Shown one piece after another: positions 15,832 to 24,613 of a stretch of 64,000 bases of DNA. Numbering within the stretch: position 1 is the stretch's first letter; the number at the start of each line of letters is the position of its first letter. The stretch is from Ulvibacterium sp965228935 (lineage in GTDB: Bacteria > Bacteroidota > Bacteroidia > Flavobacteriales > Flavobacteriaceae), in contig NZ_OZ245846.1 of assembly GCF_965228935.1 (NCBI RefSeq), forward strand, positions 4,154,001 to 4,218,000, read 5' to 3'. The notes under the pieces are model-generated. The model was not told the origin of the DNA. It was given only the letters and a program-made list of their open reading frames with translations, and did no database searches. The position numbers and the translations under genes are program-made.

Positions 15832-17879
15832 GACGAAAGGGCTTCTAAAATTTCCTGGGGCAACAAAACCTTGTCTATAATGTGAATGACCCCATTCAAT
15901 ACTTCTGCATCCGGAGCGGTTACATTGGCAGGATTACCGGTCTTGTCCAAAATGGAAACACCCCCGTTTACATTGATCATCAATTCCTCCCCCTGTAAGG
16001 TAGTGGCGGTCTGAACTTCACTTAACTGTCCGGAGGTCAATTTGGTATTTTCAATAAAGTGATAGGACAAGATAGTCGCCAAGATTTCTATGTCCTCGGC
16101 CGTGTCAAAATCCGCAAGGGAATCATAACCGTCCAAGGAAGCGAAAAGATCTAAAAAGGCCTGATTGGTAGGCAAGAAAAATGTGAATTCCTCATGCAAC
16201 ACTTCCTGAAAAAGTTCATGATAACGCACCAACAAGCATTGTGCATAATCCAAATCGTCTTGATCTAAATCCAAAGAATCGACAAAGGCCATAACAGCCT
16301 TGGTGGCCTCCGTGGTAATGGTTTCGATAACGGACTGAGGCACCAGAACCCGATCTATGGTATGAATAACACCATTTTGCGCCGGAATATCGGTTGTCAA
16401 AAAATTAGCTGGAAAATCCGTAGCATCGACCAATCCGAATCCATTATCCGTGGAAACGATTTCGAGGGAATTTCCATCAGATAGGGTATCCGCGGTACTG
16501 ATCCCAAGATTAGCCGAAGTGACAACTCCGGGAAGTACATGATACAATAGCACATCTCGCAACAGATTTATTTCAAATTCGGAATCAAAATCCTCTATAC
16601 TGCCCAAACCCTCCCCTAAAAGGGCCAATAATCCAAAAAGTGCTTCATCGGAAGGAGCAAAAACCGTGAACGGTCCATCCTCTCCCAAAGTATCCAAAAG
16701 CCCTGTAAGCTCCAAGGCTTCCTTTAAAAAGGAAAAACCTTCGGTTTCCTCTACCAATTCGGCAATGGTCTTGGCACTCGAATCTCCCGAAAGACCCAAT
16801 AGATCATATACTTCTTGGGGAATGAGAATCTTGTCTATAATATGTACGGTGCCATTGGATGCCTCCTTGTCCGCATCGAGTATGTTGGCATCGGTCTCCG
16901 AGGCATCCCCGATTACAAAAGTCTCACCGGAAGCGATTACCTCAATACTATTGTCGCTAAGTAGTGTGGGTACCATTCCCGGAGCTAGATCGGTAGAGGC
17001 CACATTCCCCATTACCACGTGATACAGCAGAATTTGCTCCAATATCTGAAGCTCAATGAAGTTATCAAAATCATCAAAACTGTTGTAATCGTCTCCCAAT
17101 AAATCGAACAATTCCTGTATGGCCGTATTGGAAGGTGCGAACACCGTAAAAGGTCCCTCTGCATTAAGGGCATCCACTAAATTAGCTTTTACTACGGCAT
17201 CCCGTAGCAACGATAGTTCATCGGTTTCACTGACCAACTCCACCAGGGAAGGTTTGGGATACAATTGATTTAGGACAGCTTGTGGCAAAAGCACTTTATC
17301 AATAATATGCACCACACCGTTGGAAGCCTCATTATCAGCCCCCACCACTTCCGCATCCTCGTCGGTCTTATCCTGAACAAGGACGGTGGCATCAACTTTG
17401 ATCGTTAATTCCTCTGTCTGAAGGGTCTCCAAGACCGTGCCGTCCGAAAGAGCGTCTGAAAATGCGGAGGTTCCTCCTACTATGTGGTATTTTAAGATTT
17501 CGGCCAACAATTCTTTTTCGGCCGTTTCATCAAAATCCTCCAATTTTTCAAAGCCTTCCAATTGGCCCAATAACGCCTTAAAAGCATCATTGGTCGGTGC
17601 AAAAACCGTGTTTGTACCCTCTTCCGAAAGTGCTTCTATCAAACCTGCATCGGCTTGTCCCAAGGCCTCCACCAAATATTCCAAAACATCCACGGATTGA
17701 GCGAGCTCAACAAGGTTGGGCAACGTCTCTTCCTGATTTTCCCCATCATTCATTTCATCCCCATTACCGTCCGAGTCAACGGGGTCATCATCATTTTTGC
17801 TACATGCAAAGACCAGGAGGGATACAAATAGAGGAATTACGAAGCGCCAGAGATTGGAAATTGTATTGATTCTTTTCAT
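15828..17879 (-). CDS. Lipoprotein with four fasciclin (FAS1) domains
   Basis: The 683-residue product starts with a lipoprotein signal ending LLVFACSKNDD and an acidic linker. Four FAS1 units follow at roughly 50-205, 210-360, 368-525 and 530-683. The first three share an opening such as SLVELVSETDELSLL, the H1 motif FTVFAPSN and the closing NGVVHIIDKVLLPQ; the last starts atypically (KAVMAFVDSLDLDQ) and has FFLPTNQAF. FAS1 domains mediate adhesion and matrix contact, so this is probably a surface adhesion lipoprotein. It is convergent with the TIGR02757 gene. Repetition among the domains suggests internal duplication. Confidence 0.9.
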   Translation of the reverse strand: MKRINTISNLWRFVIPLFVSLLVFACSKNDDDPVDSDGNGDEMNDGENQEETLPNLVELAQSVDVLEYLVEALGQADAGLIEALSEEGTNTVFAPTNDAFKALLGQLEGFEKLEDFDETAEKELLAEILKYHIVGGTSAFSDALSDGTVLETLQTEELTIKVDATVLVQDKTDEDAEVVGADNEASNGVVHIIDKVLLPQAVLNQLYPKPSLVELVSETDELSLLRDAVVKANLVDALNAEGPFTVFAPSNTAIQELFDLLGDDYNSFDDFDNFIELQILEQILLYHVVMGNVASTDLAPGMVPTLLSDNSIEVIASGETFVIGDASETDANILDADKEASNGTVHIIDKILIPQEVYDLLGLSGDSSAKTIAELVEETEGFSFLKEALELTGLLDTLGEDGPFTVFAPSDEALFGLLALLGEGLGSIEDFDSEFEINLLRDVLLYHVLPGVVTSANLGISTADTLSDGNSLEIVSTDNGFGLVDATDFPANFLTTDIPAQNGVIHTIDRVLVPQSVIETITTEATKAVMAFVDSLDLDQDDLDYAQCLLVRYHELFQEVLHEEFTFFLPTNQAFLDLFASLDGYDSLADFDTAEDIEILATILSYHFIENTKLTSGQLSEVQTATTLQGEELMINVNGGVSILDKTGNPANVTAPDAEVLNGVIHIIDKVLLPQEILEALSS

Positions 17880-17995
17880 TTTCAGTGTTCTTAAATTTTC
17901 CTTGAAATTAAGGGTTTACCGACCCTTTAACGTCAATCAAATCTTAACGATGTGTTAGGTATTCTTTAAGTTTTGATGCTGTTTTTCAAAATAGA

Positions 17996-19861
17996 TTACA
18001 AGGCTTTGTTAGGTTCGGAATATGCTTCATCATACGGCACCTTGTTATCCGTCAATGTTCTCATAAAGGCTATGATCGCATTTTGCTCCTCTATCGTCAG
18101 ATTCAACTCATCGAAGGGCAGGGTCTGGTATTCCAGATCAAAACCCATGCCTCCTCCCCCGCCCTCATTGTAGAAATCCATGACCTCTTCCAAAGTCCTG
18201 TACACCCCATTATGCATGTAAGGTGCGGTAACATCGGCATTACGGACTGTGGGGGTCTTAAACATCCCTTTGTGCAAATCCATCTCAAAGCGCCAATAAA
18301 AGCCCAGGTCATCGTCCAATTGTTGGTTGGCTACCGTTTCCGGTACTCCGATTACCTCCTTTTCATGGTCGTTAAAAAATGGTGGAACGGTACCATTGGT
18401 CAATGGGATGAAATGACAGGTGGCACAAAGTGCCTTGCCCATATAAAGGTTAAAGCCAAGCTTTTCCTCTTCTGTAAAGGTGTCTTCTTCTCCCCTGATA
18501 TTTTTGTCAAACTTGGAATTGAAACCATTTAAAGTTGAGATATAGGACGAAATGGCCTTGATGACCTGTGTGTTTCTTCCCGAAATACCACCAAAAGCCT
18601 GTTTGAACTGTTCCACATAACTGGAGTCCTGTAAAATCTCCGTATCAAACTGATGAATTGAGCTATCAAACTCCTTGTCATTGGTAAAAACCGAAGAGAT
18701 CTGATCCAAAAGGTTGGGGGAACGACCATCCCAAAAGAAAGCTTGTTGAAAAGCGGAATTTATAAGCGTGGGTGTATTTCGTTGTAGGGGGTTACCATTT
18801 TTATCCAAATTTACCACCATCCCGTCGGCCCAGGCTTTGCTCGGATTATGACAGCTAACACAGGCCATTTTTCCGTTTTCGGACAACTTGGGATCAAAGA
18901 AGAGCCGTTTTCCCAAAGCGATTCTTTCGGGATTTGGATTTTGATTTACGGAAGGTGTGAAAAAATCCAGGTTAAAGGCATCTTCCTCAAAAAATGTCGG
19001 GGCGTCAAAATTGAAGGGCTTGTTGTCTACCGGATCCCATATGTTCGCGGTTCTGCGAATTTCCACCCAATGGCGCGTAATCGGATTCATATAGTCCCGT
19101 ATAAAGGTGAAACGGTCAAATTCCATAAAATTGGGATTCTCCTCGATAAACCGCTCAGCCTCGGCTATACTTTTGTGAAAGGCTTCGTCCAAACCCCTGT
19201 CCTTTTTCAGGATCAAATTCTTTATGCTCAAAGTATAGACCTCTTCCAGTGCCTTTAGGGAAACTAAGGTTTCTTCCAATCCCCATAGGCTTACAGGGGT
19301 ATCGAATCCGGATATTCCCAGACTTATGATTCGCATTAATTGTTGGTGGGTCGCTATAAAAAAACGTTGGGCCGTAAGCTCTCTTTTCTCAATATTGGTC
19401 TTTAGGTTGTTCAACAATCCTTTGGTAACATTGATTTCTTTTTGGTATTGTGTTTCGGCCACCTCCCCTTCAAACAGGCTTTCCTCGATTTTCTGCAAAC
19501 CAACAGGCTGCAACACCCGTTGGCTGTCATCCGTTAAGATCGGAAGTGCCGGGCCATTGGCCCTATGGCCAATTTCAGGATTAAGATAGGCCCCAAAGGG
19601 TTCCGCTCTCTTAAAGGCATTCCGTGCCTTTGAAAAAACCAGTTTGGCTTCTTTGCTCTCCATGGGCAACCGGGCCAGGGAATCTAGCCACCCAATGGAT
19701 TCGTTAATATTCTTTAGGTAAAACCCATGGGCCAGACCCCAATCCACAGGACTGGCAGGGCTTCTGTCTTCCACATATTCTTTCTTGGAACTATCCACCT
19801 TGCAGGAGTTGAAGGAAACAAGCAGTAATCCTAGGATACCTTGAAAAACAATCTTTTTCAT
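17996..19861 (-). CDS. Di-haem cytochrome c peroxidase/MauG-like lipoprotein with N-terminal extension
   Basis: The 621-residue product has a lipoprotein signal (LLVSFNSC) and an N-terminal helical region of about 250 residues (with PFGAYLNPEIGHRANG). That region distantly recalls imelysin-type domains, which is tentative. The C-terminal half is a di-haem peroxidase: haem motifs CVSCH and CATCH, FFDPKLSENGKMAC, RNTPTLINSAF, FFWDGR and FKTPTVRNADVTAPYMHNG. It should act in the periplasm on H2O2 or in protein/metabolite oxidation. It follows a PhoX-like gene on the same strand with a hairpin between. Standard family members are about 330-400 residues, so the extension is notable. Confidence 0.85.
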   Translation of the reverse strand: MKKIVFQGILGLLLVSFNSCKVDSSKKEYVEDRSPASPVDWGLAHGFYLKNINESIGWLDSLARLPMESKEAKLVFSKARNAFKRAEPFGAYLNPEIGHRANGPALPILTDDSQRVLQPVGLQKIEESLFEGEVAETQYQKEINVTKGLLNNLKTNIEKRELTAQRFFIATHQQLMRIISLGISGFDTPVSLWGLEETLVSLKALEEVYTLSIKNLILKKDRGLDEAFHKSIAEAERFIEENPNFMEFDRFTFIRDYMNPITRHWVEIRRTANIWDPVDNKPFNFDAPTFFEEDAFNLDFFTPSVNQNPNPERIALGKRLFFDPKLSENGKMACVSCHNPSKAWADGMVVNLDKNGNPLQRNTPTLINSAFQQAFFWDGRSPNLLDQISSVFTNDKEFDSSIHQFDTEILQDSSYVEQFKQAFGGISGRNTQVIKAISSYISTLNGFNSKFDKNIRGEEDTFTEEEKLGFNLYMGKALCATCHFIPLTNGTVPPFFNDHEKEVIGVPETVANQQLDDDLGFYWRFEMDLHKGMFKTPTVRNADVTAPYMHNGVYRTLEEVMDFYNEGGGGGMGFDLEYQTLPFDELNLTIEEQNAIIAFMRTLTDNKVPYDEAYSEPNKAL

Positions 19862-19883
19862 TTTCGCAATTATTTAAATGCAT

Positions 19884-19914
19884 AAAGACCCCTATCTCTA
19901 CCATAGGGGTCTTT
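19884..19914. terminator. Hairpin between PhoX-like and peroxidase genes
   Basis: A perfect 12-bp stem AAAGACCCCTAT / ATAGGGGTCTTT surrounds a 7-base loop. It is 22 bp after the PhoX-like stop codon on the minus strand. The T run is longer on the plus strand, so it may be a weak terminator or attenuator for the minus transcript. Confidence 0.5.
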
Positions 19915-19936
19915 TTTGGTCTTTAAAACGTCTTGA

Positions 19937-21529
19937 TTATCTGGGCAGACCTTTTATAATCAATACTTGGGAACCTTGGTCGTCCTCACGTGGGGAAAAA
20001 CCTTCACGTGCCTCTGCAGCCGCAATGGCTTCGGGATTGTTACGCAAATCATGACCATCCAAGCTCAAAAAGTCATCACTTTCCCAATAATGGGGCTGTA
20101 GCGCAAGTAAAAAAGTATCTGGCTCACCAACTTTGTCAGAAATGTCTATCAAAGATCCATATTCCCCGGAATCACGATCAAACTCCTCGGTGTCACTACC
20201 ACCTCCAACACTGCCATCCTTGGCAAGGTCGCTTCGTACTACAAACTCAAGAACAACCCTGGTTGAATTACCATTAAGGTCACTTTGGTAAATATAGGCG
20301 GTATGTCCCCTACTAAAGGAGTTGGGATCTTCTTGGGTATAGATAAAGTTTTCAGTGACACAGATATTATCGGGGCTTTGTAGACTGGGTAGATTACCGT
20401 CCATATTGTTTGTATCGGTATTACCAGAGATAATCTGGGTCAATTTCCCACTCATAGGGCTATCCTCGTCCAACTCTAGTTTATAGACCGTACCCCAGTC
20501 GTTGTAGGTACCTCTTCCCGGGCCTCTACCTGTTACGGCAAAGTATACGTTTCTTCCGTTGGCATCGGATCCTTTTTGATAATCCACGTCCTCGACCCTC
20601 ATGAATTGGAAGGCATTAACGGCCATTGAGGCATCCTCCATTTCTTCGCGGGTCATTGCACCACCATTCTCTATTTCCACGAACTCTACATCATAGGTAG
20701 CTCCAAAATCCAAATCACCTTCATTATAGGTGGTATTGGGGTCGGCATCCATTACACCAGGATTGCCTTCATCGTCGACGGTGCCATCGGATACTTGTTT
20801 TACTTTCAGAACATAAATCTTACCACCATGCAAGTCCCCATCACCATTTTCTGAATAATATAGGGTAACCTGGCCTTCGGAGCCACTGGAATCATCATCA
20901 CCGCCAATAATTACGGTTTTTCCGCTATAGGCATCCCTAGGAAGCGGAACGGCATTCTCCCAATGGAACTCTCCCAAGGCATCCAAACCAAAATCTGCAG
21001 TAGGTGTCGGAACTGCCTGGTAAGGATCTAATCCCTTTACATCATAGTTGAAGTTTTCCGAGGCCGAAAGGTATAGGTCTTGAGCTCCTCCATGAATATC
21101 CCTCTCCCACATGGTTCCGGAACATTGTCTTGCGAAATCGGCCACTCCCGAGTTCAAAACGTACTCACCGCTAACAGGATTAAGGTATTCGTCCAATTTT
21201 ATACGGACTACGGAATAGTCGTCCTCGCAATTCAACATATAAATATATCCGTCACTACTGGGATCTTTCAAAAAACCTGCACCATCGGCAGCGCCGGCAA
21301 TTTGGAAATTACCTGGCAATACATCCGATGTACTGATCAAAGAGTAGGCCTCCACAAAGCTGAATTGGGGCATAATGGACACCAAGGGCTCTAAGTTGGA
21401 TTTGTTTTCAAAAATAGTTCCCTTGGGCTCATCGCCACCACCGCCATCTCCTATGAAATCATCCAATCTGTCACAGGACGACAGGGCAATGATTCCTGTA
21501 CATAGCAATAAATTTTTAAGTGTTCTCAT
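19937..21529 (-). CDS. PhoX-like (DUF839) lipoprotein, possible phosphatase
   Basis: This 530-residue product has a lipoprotein signal (LLLCTGIIALSSC) and a Gly/Asp-rich spacer. The beta-propeller-like body contains AADGAGFLKDP, SGTMWERDIHGGAQDLYLS, VYFAVTGRGPGRGTYNDWGTVYKLELD and SPDNICVT. These match the DUF839/PhoX family, where calcium- and iron-dependent alkaline phosphatases are the characterised members. I cannot confirm that the metal ligands are complete, so phosphatase activity is not certain. A TAnnTTTG box (21564-21571, minus) upstream may belong to its promoter. It precedes the di-haem peroxidase gene. Confidence 0.75.
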   Translation of the reverse strand: MRTLKNLLLCTGIIALSSCDRLDDFIGDGGGGDEPKGTIFENKSNLEPLVSIMPQFSFVEAYSLISTSDVLPGNFQIAGAADGAGFLKDPSSDGYIYMLNCEDDYSVVRIKLDEYLNPVSGEYVLNSGVADFARQCSGTMWERDIHGGAQDLYLSASENFNYDVKGLDPYQAVPTPTADFGLDALGEFHWENAVPLPRDAYSGKTVIIGGDDDSSGSEGQVTLYYSENGDGDLHGGKIYVLKVKQVSDGTVDDEGNPGVMDADPNTTYNEGDLDFGATYDVEFVEIENGGAMTREEMEDASMAVNAFQFMRVEDVDYQKGSDANGRNVYFAVTGRGPGRGTYNDWGTVYKLELDEDSPMSGKLTQIISGNTDTNNMDGNLPSLQSPDNICVTENFIYTQEDPNSFSRGHTAYIYQSDLNGNSTRVVLEFVVRSDLAKDGSVGGGSDTEEFDRDSGEYGSLIDISDKVGEPDTFLLALQPHYWESDDFLSLDGHDLRNNPEAIAAAEAREGFSPREDDQGSQVLIIKGLPR

Positions 21530-21871
21530 GTTGTTTTAAAGTTTTAAATGTTATTGTTTCCCTCAAAGGTATCTGTCGAGTTCGCAAAACATGTTAACTG
21601 AGATTGGTCATTATTTTAGCATATCTTTAACCTTGTGTTAAAGCGGTTAACTTAGTGTTACTATTTAGGATAAGTCTAATTAAAGATTTCTTTAACAAGA
21701 GCGATTGGGCATTCCCTAATGCATCGGAAGTCCGGAAGTGGCAGTATAGGTAGGGATAAGGGTGTAATTGGGGGAATAGAAGATATATGCCATACCCAAT
21801 TCATAGCACAGAAGTCGTTTTTCCCCTGTTGGAAAAAGTAGGTGTGGAGGTGGCTTATTTTCAGCTATTGG
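21530..21871. other. Intergenic stretch upstream of the PhoX-like gene
   Basis: These 342 bp hold the likely PhoX promoter region (CAAAGGTA at 21564-21571 is a -7 box on the minus strand). Several AT-rich GTTAAC-type words lie at 21590-21660, possibly regulator sites. A 33-codon open frame near 21795-21895 has no recognisable likeness. I see no RNA gene. Confidence 0.4.
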
Positions 21872-23008
21872 TTATATATCCTTTTTAACAATTCCCATAT
21901 TCCCTAAATCCAGTGGTATGCGTCTTCCTCCTTCGGCAATGGACTTGTAAATGGCCTCTACAATGACCATGTCCCTTTTGCCCATTTCCCCTGGGGCCAC
22001 ATTTGGTGTACCGAATAGAATGTGTTTGGCAAAATCGTCCATTTGCACTTTTTGTTGACTTTGGTGCGGATACTTGATCTCATTTCCTTCCGAAGTCCTT
22101 CCCGATATTGGCCCATAACTATGGCAGGGGTTAAGCTCAACCCATCCTTTTTCGAAGGAAACGAAAAGACGATTGGCGTTGGCATTATGGGATGTGAACA
22201 TATGACCCACTTCCCCGTTCGGAAATTCCATTTGGGCGGTAATGGACTCATCGGTATCCTTAAAATATTCTGGACGGGTACTGAACTCCTGGGCAGAAAC
22301 CGAAATAGGGTTATGTCCTACACCATATATATTGCTCTGTATGGAATAGACCCCCATGTTCATCAAGGCTCCTCCACCTGATAAGGCATGATTCAACCGC
22401 CACTGCTCCGGATTGCCCCTGGAAATATAGCCGGCATCGGAAGATACATACATGACCTTGCCAAATGGTTTTTCGCTTACCAACCGTTTAATCTCATTGG
22501 TATAGGGGTCGGATTGCATACGATACCCAACACTTAATTTTACCCCCGACTTTTTGCAGGCATCAATGATGGCATCACATTCCTCTACATTCATGGCCAT
22601 AGGCTTCTCACAAATAACATGTTTACCCGCCCTTGCCGCGCGAATACTGAAATCCGCATGCATGCTATTGGGTAGGACCACATATACAATATCTATGGAA
22701 TCATTTTTCGCTATGGAATCAAAGTTGTCATAGTTGTATACATTTTCCTTTGGTATCCCATATTGGTCCATCCAGACCTTCTCCTTTTCTGGGGTTCCCG
22801 TAACAATGCCTGCCAAGTAACAATGCTCGGCATCCTGAAGCCCTGGCGCCAACTGGTATGTACTATAGCTTCCCAATCCTACAAGGGCAATACCCAGCTT
22901 CTTTTTGTTCTGGGCCCCGCCCATGGCACATGCCAAAGGTATTCCACTTAACAAGGCCGATCCGGCTATACCTTGGGATAATTTACTGTTGAAGGTTCTT
23001 CTATTCAT
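21872..23008 (-). CDS. Gfo/Idh/MocA family oxidoreductase, exported type
   Basis: This 378-residue NAD(P)-dependent sugar oxidoreductase starts with a Tat-like leader (MNRRTFNSKLSQGIAG). The Rossmann fold GIALVGLGSYSTYQLAP, the EKPMAMN motif (Lys catalytic), GYRMQSDPYTNEIK and the GGGALMNMGVYSIQ segment are those of glucose-fructose-oxidoreductase-like enzymes. It probably works in the periplasm with a tightly bound nicotinamide cofactor. It is divergent from the small membrane protein at 23182, and lies beside the sugar-oxidation run, so it may share substrates with it. The sugar is unknown. Confidence 0.88.
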   Translation of the reverse strand: MNRRTFNSKLSQGIAGSALLSGIPLACAMGGAQNKKKLGIALVGLGSYSTYQLAPGLQDAEHCYLAGIVTGTPEKEKVWMDQYGIPKENVYNYDNFDSIAKNDSIDIVYVVLPNSMHADFSIRAARAGKHVICEKPMAMNVEECDAIIDACKKSGVKLSVGYRMQSDPYTNEIKRLVSEKPFGKVMYVSSDAGYISRGNPEQWRLNHALSGGGALMNMGVYSIQSNIYGVGHNPISVSAQEFSTRPEYFKDTDESITAQMEFPNGEVGHMFTSHNANANRLFVSFEKGWVELNPCHSYGPISGRTSEGNEIKYPHQSQQKVQMDDFAKHILFGTPNVAPGEMGKRDMVIVEAIYKSIAEGGRRIPLDLGNMGIVKKDI

Positions 23009-23181
23009 GTCTTTGGAATTTCGATTACTCGCGTTTTAAAAGTATAAATAAACTGCCCAAATTATTTATATCCAATGTAAAATTTGGAAATAGCCCTTAC
23101 AGAAATTACTTCTCGACTAAAACCACTATTTTAGTGCGTACCAGTGCCAAACGGTAAGAAGGCCAATTGCCTGGACTTTTT

Positions 23182-23643
23182 ATGCAAATTAAATCCTTTA
23201 TTCGGACCCTTACGTTTCTTCATGGTTCCTTGACCTTGGGGCTCATGGCCTTTACCCTGTTCGTCTACTTTCAGAACCGTTCTTTCACTGTTGGGACGGA
23301 TTCCAATGATCTCTATGTATATATTGTTCCGACAATCGCTATCCTAGGTTATTTTCTTGGCAAGTTTTTGTTCCAAAAACAGTTACAACGTATTGATCGA
23401 AAAGACAATTTGACCGGCAAATTGGTCCGTTACCAAATTGCATCTTTGGTGCAATATGCACTCTTGGAGGGTCCGGCATTTTTTGCCTTGGTCATCTACT
23501 ACATCAAAGGAAATGCATTATATCTGTTGATAGGTCTGTCCCTTTTGGCTTATTTAATAATGCTACGACCTAAAATCGATACATTGATAAAAGCCTTACC
23601 TTTAAGCCAGGAGGAAGAACAGCAACTGAAACGAAGTAACTAA
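23182..23643 (+). CDS. Small membrane protein, four predicted segments
   Basis: From the ATG at 23182 the product has 153 residues (MQIKSFIRTLTFLHGS) with four hydrophobic segments: LTLGLMAFTLFVYF, YIVPTIAILGYFLG, YALLEGPAFFALVIYYI and LYLLIGLSLLAYLIM. It has a charged tail (LSQEEEQQLKRSN). A TTG at 23167 could add five residues. I recall similar proteins in Bacteroidota with no assigned function. It precedes the isomerase gene by 16 bp, so it may be the first gene of the plus-strand sugar run. Confidence 0.65.
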   Translation: MQIKSFIRTLTFLHGSLTLGLMAFTLFVYFQNRSFTVGTDSNDLYVYIVPTIAILGYFLGKFLFQKQLQRIDRKDNLTGKLVRYQIASLVQYALLEGPAFFALVIYYIKGNALYLLIGLSLLAYLIMLRPKIDTLIKALPLSQEEEQQLKRSN

Positions 23644-23659
23644 TAGAAAAATATTTGCA

Positions 23660-24613
23660 TTGAAAGAAACAACAAGAAGGCAATTTGTAAAGACCTCTAC
23701 ATGGGGTTTGGGTGCCATACCTTTTTTGCACCCATTGTCGACCTTATCCCAGGTAGCTACAGAGGGCAAGGAAAAATTGCCCGTCTATTTATTTTCAAAA
23801 CACCTACAATTTTTGGATTATCGGACCGCAGGTGAAAAAGCAGCGGAAATGGGTTTTTCAGGATTGGATCTTACGGTTAGGCCAGGAGGCCATGTACTTC
23901 CAGAAAATGTGGCAGAGGATTTGCCCAAGGCTATTGAGGAAATAAAGAAGGGAGGCTCACAGTGTCATCTGATGACGACCGCAGTTGACAATGCCGATGA
24001 TCCCTTGGATGCCAAAGTCTTGGAGGTTGCTTCACAGCAGGGCATTACCCATTATCGCTGTAATTGGTTCCGGTATGATGAAAACCGATCCATGCCCGAT
24101 ACCTTAAAGGAACATGCACAGACCATTAAATCGCTCGCCGCATTGAATCGGTCTTTGGGTTTAAAAGGCTGTTACCAAAATCACTCAGGGACTTGGGTGG
24201 GAGCATCTATTTGGGAGGTAAAGACTTTGCTGGAACAAGCGGACAAAGAATATTTTGGCGCACAATACGATATACGGCACGCCATGGTAGAGGGCGGCCT
24301 TTCCTGGGAAAATGGTCTAAGACTTATCAAGGACCACATTAAGTCCATCGCTTTAAAAGATTACAAATGGGAAAAGGTCGGGGGTCGCTGGAAGGTCATA
24401 AACGTTCCTTTAGGCGAGGGAATGGTCGATTTCAAAAAGTATTTCAGCCTTTTAAAAAAATACGAGATCAACGTTCCGGTAATTCTGCATGCCGAATATC
24501 CATTGGGTGGTGCGTCACATGGAAAATCGGAAATTTCGGTATCCCCGGAAGTTGTGTTTACCGCTTTGAAAAAGGATTTGAAAAAAGCAGAGCAACTATG
24601 GGAAGAGGCTTAA
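23660..24613 (+). CDS. Sugar phosphate isomerase/epimerase-like TIM-barrel protein, exported
   Basis: The frame begins with TTG at 23660, giving MKETTRRQFVKTSTWGLGAIPF, a Tat signal; no ATG fits. The 317-residue body has the xylose-isomerase-like TIM barrel: AAEMGFSGLDLTV, GCYQNHSGTWVGAS, YDIRHAMVEGG, SIALKDYKW and VILHAEYPLGG. The His, Asp and Glu residues in these strands are the metal ligands expected for the family. Exported members are common in Bacteroidota sugar loci and some act on 3-keto-sugars, which would suit the oxidoreductases nearby. The next gene starts inside its last 16 bases. Confidence 0.8.
   Translation: MKETTRRQFVKTSTWGLGAIPFLHPLSTLSQVATEGKEKLPVYLFSKHLQFLDYRTAGEKAAEMGFSGLDLTVRPGGHVLPENVAEDLPKAIEEIKKGGSQCHLMTTAVDNADDPLDAKVLEVASQQGITHYRCNWFRYDENRSMPDTLKEHAQTIKSLAALNRSLGLKGCYQNHSGTWVGASIWEVKTLLEQADKEYFGAQYDIRHAMVEGGLSWENGLRLIKDHIKSIALKDYKWEKVGGRWKVINVPLGEGMVDFKKYFSLLKKYEINVPVILHAEYPLGGASHGKSEISVSPEVVFTALKKDLKKAEQLWEEA

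Noticed and set aside
21795..21895. 33-codon plus-strand frame (MPYPIHSTEVV) in the gap before the PhoX-like gene
   Set aside because: Too short, no family likeness, and its end overlaps the end of the Gfo/Idh/MocA gene.
24367..24597. In-frame upstream extension of the PQQ dehydrogenase
   Set aside because: It would overlap the isomerase gene and put the lipoprotein signal inside the protein; the ATG at 24598 is right before that signal.
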